This document shows positions 7,099-16,700 of a DNA stretch of 29,426 bases, one piece after another. The notes beneath the pieces were generated by a model, which had not been told where the DNA came from, made no database searches, and saw only the letters and a program-made list of their open reading frames with translations. Positions within the stretch are counted from its first letter, which is position 1, and the number at the start of each line of letters is the position of its first letter. The DNA is taken from NCBI RefSeq assembly GCF_000372725.1, contig NW_005198665.1, forward strand, positions 23,166 to 52,591, written 5' to 3'. This DNA is from Emiliania huxleyi CCMP1516. Its lineage: Eukaryota; Haptophyta; Isochrysidales; Noelaerhabdaceae. The position numbers and the translations under genes were made by a program.

Positions 7099-9015
7099 AT
7101 GCAGAAAAGGCTCGAGCCGCTTCGAGGGCCCGCCGGTGCGTGCCGTACCGTCAGCGGCGCGCGTGGCGGCGCACCAGCCTTGTGGGGAATCAGCCTCTCC
7201 GAGTGCGAGGCGCTCTGTGAGGCTAGCGGAGCGTGTGTGGCAGCGCAGCACGCATCCACACCAAAAAAGCGAGGCAGGGTGGACATGGCATGCGAGCTGA
7301 TTTTGGCGCCTGCACGCGTCTCTCACACCCTGCCGCTCGCTAACACCGTGTGCTTGCTCAAACTGGCCGAGCCGCTGCCACCGCTGCAGTTGCCACCATT
7401 GCCTCCTCCGCCGCCACCGCCACCGCCGTCGCCACCAGCTTTGTCGCAACCGCGTGCCGACTCGCTGCAGCCGCCGCCGCCGCCTCCGCTGCCGCCGCCG
7501 CCGCCGCCTCCGCCGCTGCCGCTGCCGCCTCCTCCGCCTCCGCCGCCGCCGCCACCACCAACTTTGCCGCCATCGCCGCACCCTCCGCCTCCTCCACCGC
7601 CCTCGCCTCCGCCGCCACCGCCTCCTCAAACCCCCCCCGACGCCTGGTTCCTGCACGAGCGGCGCAACTGCTGGTGGGACGGCCACGGCGCGGAAGAGGT
7701 GGACTCGCCGCGAGGGAGCGACGTGCCGGGCGCACGCACCCTCGCCGAGTGCAAAGCGGCGTGCAAGAGCGCGGCAGCCTCTGGGCTGCCGTTTTGCGAG
7801 GGCGTCGTTTGGAAGCGCCGTGAGGGGAAGTGCTACCGCAAGACGCGCATCATAGTGGGGCTGTGCGAGTTCGATACGGCATTTGACCTGCACTTGCGGT
7901 CGGATCTGCCGCCGCCGCCGCCGCCGCCGCCGCCGTACCCTGCTCCGCCGCCGCCGCTGCCGCCGCCAACTTCGCCGCCGCCGACGCACCCTCCCCCTCC
8001 GCCTTTCTACTGGATCCTGCGCGCGCGGCGCAACTGCTGGTGGGACGGCCACGGCGCGGAGGAGGTGGACTCGCCGCGAGGGAGCGACGTGCCGGGCGCA
8101 CGCACCCTCGCCGAGTGCAAAGCGGCGTGCAAGAGCGCGGCAGCCTCTGGGCTGCCGTTTTGCGAGGGCGTCGTTTGGGAGCGCCGTGAGGGGAAGTGCT
8201 ACCGCAAGACGCGCATCATAGTGGGGCTGTGCGAGTTCGATACGCCGCATCGTACGGCATTTGACCTGCACTTGCGATCGGATCTGCCGCCGCTGCCGAC
8301 GCCGCCGGACACCATTCCAAAGAGCGTGCCGCGCTCGGGCCCACTCACCGTGGGGCGTTCCCATGCGATCCTGCACAGCAGCATGACTTACAGCAGCATG
8401 AGATTCCGGCTGACCAGCTGCCTACCTCACTCTCCTGCGGGCCGCGCCACGTTCTTCGATGAAGCACTCCGCGGCGCGGTTTGCGACAAGAATTGGATCG
8501 AGAATACCGGGGGCAAGAATGGCCACCCGAACGCTCGGCCGCTGAAAGGGCCAGTGCTCCTCGGCTACGATACTACGATCGTAGAGCAGTGCATGCTCGC
8601 AAAAGGCCTAGCGTTCGGAAAATGGCGTTCACCCGACATGAGAGTTATCGTCGACTCCTGCAGTGGCGCGGGCTTCAACTTCATCCGCGTCAATCACCAT
8701 TGGGACTATTGCCTGCAAGTGCAGTACATTATCTGCGCGATGCAGGGCAAGCTGCCAGGCCAACCGCAGCGGACCAGCGCCGCTGGAACGCTCATGGGCG
8801 AGATCCAGTTCGCCATGCCGCCGCGCGAGCTGAGGCTCGAACATCTCTGGAATGAGCCGGCCTTCACGGTCTCGTCCGTCTTCATCCACGAGGTGTCCAT
8901 GCTCGCCGTGCTCTGCAAGAATGGGCGCGAGGTCTTCGAAAAGGGTGTGGGCGAGTCATTCTGGTGCGAGCTCGACCCCAACGCGTACGCCGAGTTCGCC
9001 CGGTACCCGCACTAG
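7099..9015 (+). CDS. PAN/Apple-like, proline-rich extracellular-type protein
   Basis: About 638 residues from the ATG at 7099. The upstream in-frame TAG at 7069-7071 could be a splice acceptor, so the true N-terminus may lie in another exon; no signal peptide is present here. Order of parts: a Cys-containing PAN/Apple-like module (SLSECEALCEASGACVA), a pherophorin-like Pro/Ser linker (about 7380-7640), a second module starting RNCWWDGHG with AECKAACKSA and FCEGVVW, a second Pro linker (about 7905-8005), an almost identical copy of the second module, then an unassigned C-terminal domain of about 225 residues with six or more Cys (about 8330-9012). PAN modules bind proteins or carbohydrates in extracellular proteins, and polyproline linkers are typical of algal wall glycoproteins. 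A matrix or surface role is inferred. Confidence 0.7.
   Translation: MQKRLEPLRGPAGACRTVSGARGGAPALWGISLSECEALCEASGACVAAQHASTPKKRGRVDMACELILAPARVSHTLPLANTVCLLKLAEPLPPLQLPPLPPPPPPPPPSPPALSQPRADSLQPPPPPPLPPPPPPPPLPLPPPPPPPPPPPPTLPPSPHPPPPPPPSPPPPPPPQTPPDAWFLHERRNCWWDGHGAEEVDSPRGSDVPGARTLAECKAACKSAAASGLPFCEGVVWKRREGKCYRKTRIIVGLCEFDTAFDLHLRSDLPPPPPPPPPYPAPPPPLPPPTSPPPTHPPPPPFYWILRARRNCWWDGHGAEEVDSPRGSDVPGARTLAECKAACKSAAASGLPFCEGVVWERREGKCYRKTRIIVGLCEFDTPHRTAFDLHLRSDLPPLPTPPDTIPKSVPRSGPLTVGRSHAILHSSMTYSSMRFRLTSCLPHSPAGRATFFDEALRGAVCDKNWIENTGGKNGHPNARPLKGPVLLGYDTTIVEQCMLAKGLAFGKWRSPDMRVIVDSCSGAGFNFIRVNHHWDYCLQVQYIICAMQGKLPGQPQRTSAAGTLMGEIQFAMPPRELRLEHLWNEPAFTVSSVFIHEVSMLAVLCKNGREVFEKGVGESFWCELDPNAYAEFARYPH
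7661..8286 (+). repeat. near-identical tandem duplication inside the PAN-like gene
   Basis: 7661-7911 recurs at 8027-8286 with very few changes: a few substitutions (for example Lys to Glu in VVWKRRE/VVWERRE) and a 9-bp insertion near 8245 (DTA versus DTPHRTA). The duplicated unit is 366 bp and includes the module plus its Pro linker. Confidence 0.9.
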
Positions 9016-9289
9016 AACCCATAGTGAAGTGGGGGGGGGGGGGGGGGTGTACACTGTGTCCGTCCACAAGACGCTCGCGATTGAGTGACGCGTTTCGCTA
9101 ATGCGTGTGCCTTGGTTGGGCCACTCCGGGGTGCCACTCGGGCACTGCCAGGTCTGCTCTTCCCGTTTGCCGTTGTGCGCGTGTTGAGTTGCAAGTCCAA
9201 GTGCTCTCTCTGGAACTACGTTCTTTCATCCGCCAGTGGGCGCCAGTCCCGTGTCCAATGTTATCGTTGAGTCGCTGTTGCTACAGAGC

Positions 9290-9450
9290 ACCTCTGATGC
9301 CAGACACGCACCCGACAGCACCCAATAGCACTGACAGCACCTGACAGCTGGTCTGACAGAGGCACCTACCTGACAGTGCCTGACAGTGCCCGACAGCCCG
9401 ACAGATCACCGTGTTGACAGCACCTGAACAGCCTGACACGTGACAGCCAG
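9290..9450 (+). repeat. degenerate TGACAG-rich tract
   Basis: TGACAG/CGACAG occurs about a dozen times with irregular spacing, often as CCTGACAG. Spacing is not constant, so this is a decayed or patchwork tandem array. Confidence 0.7.
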
Positions 9451-9984
9451 GACTCAGGGGGAAGCAGCATCAAGTGAGAGCAGGAAGGATGGCGCTTAGG
9501 GTCGGCTTTGAACAAGGGTTTCCAAAAAAAAACTGTTCAGTTTTCAAAGGCAAAAACGCCGGCGTAAGCCCTCCCCTCACACTGACACTTCTCCCCTATT
9601 CCCAACTCTAGGTTGCGCACGTCTCCCAGCGAGCTAGGATCTCCGCTTTTTCTCCCCTAGTCATCCGCCCGCGCCGCGCGCCTCTATGGGCGTCTAGTGC
9701 AGCCACTGACAGAACTATTCCCGAGGAGTGGTCGACGTCTCGCCCGAAGTCGGGTGGGCTCGCGCACTGCTTAGCCCTAGGGGAGGGGTGTGTGTGAGGT
9801 GGTGGAATGGTAAGGTTTCAGGCCACAGGGGTGGGGGATTTGGTGGATGAGTCAGGAGCCAGCAGCCTTCCTACTGGTCCTGAGTTCACAGCTCCTCAGC
9901 CCGACGGGGTGGTCCCTTGGATTCGGGCCCCGCTCCCTTTTCCTGCGCCTGGTCTGTCCCTGTCATGTGTGTGTTGCGAGATGC

Positions 9985-10190
9985 AGAGCTGGTTAGCTGG
10001 AGCACAGAGCTGGTTACTGGAGCACTGGTTAGGCTGGAGAGCTCTTGTTAGGCTGGGGCGCAGAGCTGGTTGGGCTGGAGCACAGAGCTGGTTAGGCTGC
10101 TGGTTAGGCTGGGGCACAGGGCTGGTTAGGCTGGAGCATAGAGCTGGTTAGGCTGGATGGAGCACAAAGCTGGTTAGGCTGGAGTGCGGG
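9985..10190 (+). repeat. GAGCTGGTTAGGCTGG minisatellite
   Basis: About eight imperfect units of the form AGAGCTGGTTAGGCTGGAGC, with unit lengths varying from about 18 to 30 bp. An overlapping short open frame is a translation of this repeat and is not a gene. Confidence 0.8.
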
Positions 10191-10227
10191 CGGTCGGTGC
10201 GGTGGCCGGCGGATCTGTGAACACCGG

Positions 10228-10268
10228 CGAGAGATTTTTCTCTCGACGTTTCTTCTGCGAAGAAACGT
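10228..10268 (+). repeat. two adjacent perfect hairpins
   Basis: 10228-10245: CGAGAGA, TTTT, TCTCTCG (7-bp stem). 10246-10268: ACGTTTCTTC, TGC, GAAGAAACGT (10-bp stem). They lie about 215 bp upstream of the glycosyltransferase-like start codon. Function unknown; they could be part of a 5' leader or a small element end. Confidence 0.6.
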
Positions 10269-10469
10269 TCAAAACACTCGGTGTCGAAACACCTCTCCGA
10301 CGCGCTCGACTATAGTCTGTGCAAAACACCGTTCGCGGAACAGCGTATCCGGATAGTGAGCTAAGTCTCTGGCGCGCGCTGCCTCAATAGGCCCGCACGT
10401 TGCGAGTAGTGCTGCACTCTTCTGCGGATTGGTGTTGGTTTTGTCGACGGGTGTGACATACACACATGA

Positions 10470-11612
<1,143 letters not shown>

Positions 11613-11747
11613 AACATCAACAACTGATGCGATTTGTGCTCTTTCTGTAATCAAACGGCTAGACGGATTCAAAACCGAGCAAAATGCTTGTTGCATGATT
11701 GTTGCATGATGGCGGGATGAGCTCAATGAAGAGTATCTGTATCCGGT
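11613..11747. other. short intergenic spacer
   Basis: AT-richer spacer with a direct repeat TTGTTGCATGAT / TTGTTGCATGATGG at about 11688-11710. It probably holds the 3' end of the upstream gene and the promoter of the next. Confidence 0.4.
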
Positions 11748-12543
11748 ATGGCGAAGTACAAGCAGAGTGAAGCTGCGCCTCGGCGGCGGTCCTCCTCGTC
11801 GGCAGAAGGGGTAGAAAGGTGGGATATCAGAAGGGCGCACCTGATCTCCGCGCGACGGCGAAGCGGCTCAACCCCGAGCTCGACGTCTCGCCCATGGACA
11901 ACCCCGCCGTCAAGCCACTCGAGTTCACGCTCGCCAGGTCGGCGACGCAGTTTGAGACGAAGAAGAACACGTCAAGGACTACGTCAAGGCCAAGTTCCCC
12001 ACGGTAGACTACGTGGACCTCGTCTTCCCCGGCCCGGACGGCCTGATGAGCATCATCAAGACAGCCTGGGTGCTTCCCATCGCCGCCCAAACCGCCTCGA
12101 CTGGCACCCTCGCCGACTTCCTCCGCACGCTCGGCGCGACGGTCACCGAGGTGGATCTCGACGCGGAGGACGGAGACAGCGACGAGGAGGACGAGCGAGA
12201 CGGCAACGCGCTCGTCGACGACGAGGCTGAGGAGGAGGAGGAGGAGGAGTTGGATTCGGCGTGGCGCGTCTACTTCCTGCGATACTCGAGCGGTCGGAGG
12301 ACTTACGTCGGTGCGAGCCCCGACCCCGTCCGACGACTGCGCCAGCACAACGGCGAGCTCTCGGGAGGTGGCGCGCCCGCCGCGGGACGGCCGTGGCGCA
12401 TTCTTCTCGTTGTGCGCGGCTTCTCCTCGAAGAGTGATGCGCTCGCTTTCGAATGGGCGTGGCAGAAGCCGCACACCAGCCGGCACATTGCGCGAGGAGA
12501 GGAGTCAAGGCGCGATTTCTTGTTTTTCTTGCGTCCTCCCTGA
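11748..12543 (+). CDS. GIY-YIG nuclease, SLX1-like, with disrupted 5' frames
   Basis: The diagnostic part is about 12255-12490: WRVYFLRYSSGRRTYVG (GIY-YIG strand pair), PVRRLRQHNGEL (catalytic Arg region), GRPWRILLVVRGF and ALAFEWAWQ (metal-binding Glu). This is the SLX1 structure-specific endonuclease signature; SLX1 with SLX4 resolves branched DNA. SLX1 normally has a C-terminal RING/PHD finger, and none is seen before the stop at 12541-12543. Upstream, coding sense changes frame twice: ATG 11748 (MAKYKQSEAAPRR), then a frame from about 11800 (GYQKGAPDLRATAKR), then from about 11960 the final frame (HVKDYVKAKFPTVDYVDLVF), followed by an acidic linker. Each switch needs a very short intron, a sequencing error or a real frameshift. 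The exact start is therefore uncertain. Confidence 0.6.
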
Positions 12544-13479
12544 GCATTTCGTGTATGCGAGACCTCGAGAGAGTTGTGCCGAAGGCGCTGTTTTTGATCG
12601 AAGGCCCACAGCTTCCCCGACGGCTTTGCCTGACAGCTCCATCAAGGCACTCGCTACTTTCCGCTGCCTCTCGCTCTTGCCCCGCCGCACTGCACTACCG
12701 ATGGCCGCCGCAAGCCGCACGGCTTGATCCCCGCGACGCATATTGCTCACGGAACCCGCCCAACCCGCATCGCTCCCGCCGTGCGATGCGCCTCGCTCGC
12801 CGCAACGACCGGCTGTTCCCCCTTCGGCCTCGCACCGCCTGCTCCCTCCCGCTCGCACCTGCCGCCGCTGCCATTGAGGAGCCGGGAGACGCGTCCGCTG
12901 CTGTCCATTCGCCACCCTTGCCCCGCGTTAGCCCGCACAAGCGCATCCCATTTTATGCTGCCGACGCTCGCCCGCCGTCGCCTGCGCGCCCGCAGATCCA
13001 AAACAACGCGAGCGAGGGGAGCCGCCGCGGCATCTTGCAAGCTGGACCTCGAGCTTTGAACGCTGCGAGTAGGCGCGGCCCTCCTGAGCCACCCTTTCTC
13101 TCCATCCCCCCTCAAAGATCGCTCTCAGCAGCACTTGATGCGGCCAAACACGATGCGCTGCAATCAGCCGAGCAACCAGCCGAGCGAGATCGCCCGTGAT
13201 TGACCGAGATCGCTTCCGGGATCAGCATGGCGCTTCCGCACCTCGTTGTGGAGGCGCTCTAGCGCTCGCGCAGCCCGCCTCCTTCTCTCTGCCCTCTCTC
13301 CCGGCGAAAGAGAGCGACCCGTCCCGCTCTCGCGCCAGCGTTGCCCCGCTACAGTCCGAGAGCCGTAGGAGTGGAGGGGCGTGCCGATGCTCGTCGCGAC
13401 GCGAGCTGACGCCGCGTTTTGCTGCCCATAGGTGCGGCGAAATCTCATATTCGCCGCGTTAGTCCTTAGATGAGATACG
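12544..13479. other. intergenic stretch without a recognised gene
   Basis: Long open frames exist on both strands but are Arg/Pro/Ala-rich without domains. A GAGATCGCCC motif cluster occurs at about 13186-13210, related to the dispersed motif seen at 13741, 14662, 20454 and 22070. Confidence 0.5.
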
Positions 13480-13735
13480 TCCGCAGTTCTGCAGTAACCC
13501 AGTAATGCGCAGGGTCTGCAGTAGTCCGCAGTGTCTGCAGTAACCAGTCTGCAGTAGTCCGCAGTGTCTGCGCGGTAGTACAGTACTCTGCACAGTGTCC
13601 AGTCTCCAGTAATAGTAGTGCTCTGCACAGTCTCCGGTTTTAACAGTAGTGCTCTGCACAGTCTCTCCAGTAATAATAGTAGTGCTCTGCACAGTCTCCA
13701 GTAACCAGTAGTAATGTGCAGTAGTAGTCTAGTCT
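13480..13735 (+). repeat. CTGCAGTAGTCCGCAG / TGCTCTGCACAGTCTCC minisatellite
   Basis: Two intermixed unit types: CTGCAGTAGTCCGCAGTGT in the left half, and GTAGTGCTCTGCACAGTCTC with an AGTAATA spacer, three to four times in the right half. It sits just upstream of the start codon at 13794. Related units recur in the intron 14474-14720 of the same gene. Confidence 0.8.
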
Positions 13736-13793
13736 CCAGCCGAGATTGCCCGAGATGCATCCCTCGTAGGTACGAGTGAACTCGATCAACATC

Positions 13794-16700
13794 ATGTCCG
13801 AGAAACAGACGACAGCGAAGGTCGGCATCGTGTCGGCCAAAGACGGCAGCATTGAGGTCGTCATCTCCGCGTCGAAGTCGCCATCGCTCCTCGGAGCTAC
13901 GGTGGTGTGTGTGCATGTCGCAGATCCTCCAATCGCCTCCCATGTCATGGTCCCCTTCTCCCTCATCCACAGGCGTGCGGCGCCAAGGGCGTGGCCGAGG
14001 CAAAGGCGCCGGCCTCGGACACGGTCGACTCGGACACCGAGACCCACAGCACTGCACCCGGCTTCCCCAATCCATAGGACGCTCTCGCCGCGACCGCGGC
14101 GGCGGTCGACGCCGGCGCCGATGACGCCGTCTCGCCCACCCCCCCCTCTCTCTCGGACTACACGAGCGTCGCCAAGGACGCTAGCGTTAACTCGGCCGCG
14201 GCGGCGGCGGAGCCGGAGCCTGGTGCCGCGGACACAGTCGACTCGGACGCAGCCACCTCCGTGTTTGCCGCCAACGAGCCGAGCGCGAGCGCCGTTTTCT
14301 GGTCCAAGCTCGCGCGCCCGACCGACCCACCGACGGTCCCCACCGGCGACACCGAAGACGACCCGGCTCTCGAGCCGGTCATCAAGAACGACCCGGCTGC
14401 CAAGCCGGTCGATGGCAGCGGCGAGCCACCGCCGTCCATCAAAGAGTTTCCTGCGGAGACGCCCGCCCCGGCGGTGAGCTTTAGTAGTCCGCAGCACTCT
14501 GCAGTACTCCACAGAGCACAGTAGTCAGCAGTGCTGCAGTGACTAGTAATCTGCAGTAGTGATCCGCAATTGTCTGCAGATCTGCAGTATTCAGTAATAA
14601 CGCGCAGCCGTACGCCACATTAGTCCGCAGTAGTAAGTGGGGCGGGGTATGAGATGTGAGAGATTAGCCGAGATTGCCCGAGATTTTCGGCTAGTCTCTC
14701 TCGCCTTCTGGCTGTCACAGGCGTCGCTGGCGGGCCAGTCCAAGGGCGAGTCCGCTTCGCTCGAGGACGGCATCCAGTCCAACGGCGAGTCCGCTTCGCT
14801 CGAGGACAGCATCCAGTCCAAGGGCGAGTCCGCTTCGCTCGAGGACAGCATCCAGTCCAAGGGCGAGTCCGCTTCGCTCGAGGACGGCATCCAGTCCAAG
14901 GGCGAGTCCGCTTCGCTCGAGGACGGCATCCAGTCCAAGGGCGAGCCCGCTTCGCTCGAGGACGGCATCCAGTCCAAGGGCGAGTCCGCTTCGCTCGAGG
15001 ACGGCATCCAGTCCAAGGGCGAGTCCGCTTCGCTCCAGTCCGAGCACGTCGGCGTCGTGTTTGCGTCGTCGGCACGCGCTTCGCTCGACTCCTGCGCCGA
15101 GGCCTCGCGGCGCCTCACGTTCACCGTCGGCGATCCATCGTACCCGCCACCTCTGACGCCGCTCCCGTCCGTCATCGACGCTGCCGGCGGCAAGGCGAGC
15201 GAGCCCGCGTCGCTCAAGGACGTCGTCGGCGACGGCGGCGGGACGGCCGTCGCGTCCGAGGGCGAGTCGGCGCCGATGCCCGTGCTCCTCGAAGACGAGG
15301 TGCGTGCGCACGCCAGGATGCATCGCCATAACCCGTGTGACCTCCCCCCGTCTCCAAACACCTGCGTATTCTCCCTCCCTCGGCCACAGTCTGGCGCGGA
15401 GGAGAGCATCCCCAAGAAGGACCTGGCCACGGCGGACACGTTCGACTCGGACCTGGCCAAGCCAAGCGCGAACGCCGCTTTCTGGTCCAAGCTCGCGCGC
15501 CCGACCGACCCACCGACGGTCCCCACCGGCGTCACCGAAGACGACCCGGCTCTCGAGCCGGTCATCAAGAACGACCCGGCTGCCAAGCCGGTCGATGGCA
15601 GCGGCGAGCCACCGCCGTCCATCAAGGAGTTTCCTGCGGACGAGACGCCCGACCCGGCGGTGAGCGCCACGGACGCGGCGGTCGCGGAGCCAGCGCCCAA
15701 ATATTGACGCAACCACTTATTGCGCGTGCACAGGACATCGCCGACTGGACGACCCCGTCGAACCCGCGCCGCAACAACGGGCGCAAGGGCGAGGTCAAGT
15801 CCACGAAGGTCTCCAACAAGTACGATCCGCTCGACGACGTCGAGACGAACGTCGACAAGGACGAGGACGAGAAGAAGGGAAAGGAGAAGGGCGCGTCGGG
15901 CAAGGTGTCATCGGTGCGCGCCCTCCCACAGACACGCACTGCCCCGCCTTTGCTTGACAGCGCGTCGCGCGCGCCGCAGTTCGAGTCTGTCTCGCCCGAG
16001 TCGGTCGGTGGCACCGGCAAGGCGCCCCGCGACTCCACGCCGTCGTCGACGCCTTCGGCGCGTACTACCTTGCCCGTTCAGCGCACCCTGCCTGCTCGTG
16101 ACAATCCCTCGTCCGCACTGCATGTCCAGGGCGGCGCCGGGGAGAAGACCGAGCCGACCTCCACGCGCTCCGGCTTCCGCTTCGGCAAGTTCTGCTCGAC
16201 AAAGCTGCTGTGCATCATCGTCTCCGTGGTGATCGGTCTCGGCTGCTCGGCCTTTGCTCTGTCGTCGTACGGCTCTGGCGGCGTCTCCTCCGAGCTCCTC
16301 GATGCGGTGTCCGTGCCCGACGCGGCCGCAATCCCGGTGAGCCCGATCGAGCCTCTCTGTGCAGTCGGTAGGCTGACACTCCGCTCACGTGTATTAATTA
16401 GGTCGTCGACTTCTCCAACACGACGCCGGGAAAAGACCTCAATCCGACGGCGCGCGGAATGACGTTTGCGCCCTTCGTCGACCCGACAGGCTCCGACCCG
16501 CTCAAGTGCGTGGGATGGCCCTGCTGCAAAACGGCCCGCGGGTTTGGTTTGTGCGTGGCCAGTCTCGACGATTACGATGAGCCGGACAAGTCGGAGGTGC
16601 GTGGCGTGCAGAGGTTCTGCGCCGCCACTTGCGCGTGCGATTCGGAGCTCACTCTGGAAGAGTGCAAGGACGCGGCTGGCGGGGAGTACCTCTCGGCCAT

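Larger units (their letters stand above)
14279..15665 (+). repeat. duplicated coding module with its splice donor
   Basis: About 14279-14479 and 15462-15665 are nearly identical, differing by a few substitutions and one added codon (GAC). The module encodes FWSKLARPTDPPTVPTG through PPPSIKEFPA and ends at the same gtgagc donor in both copies. It marks a segment duplication about 1.18 kb apart within the gene. Confidence 0.9.

Noticed and set aside
12453..13199. 248-codon open frame downstream of the GIY-YIG gene
   Set aside because: Composition is Arg/Pro/Ala/Ser-rich with no domain. It overlaps the nuclease in another frame and looks like a GC-rich chance ORF.
13164..14075. 303-codon minus-strand open frame
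   Set aside because: It is antisense to the minisatellite and the first exons of the large gene. Its repetitive residues are translations of the CTGCAGTAGT repeat.
14715..15716. Minus-strand frames with ERSGLALGLDAV repeats
   Set aside because: Antisense translation of the 39-bp coding minisatellite. The plus-strand frame fits the phase-0 exon model.
15914..15960. 47-bp intron (gtgcgc...gacag) in the large gene
   Set aside because: Removing it breaks the frame that leads into the membrane segment, while reading through preserves it.
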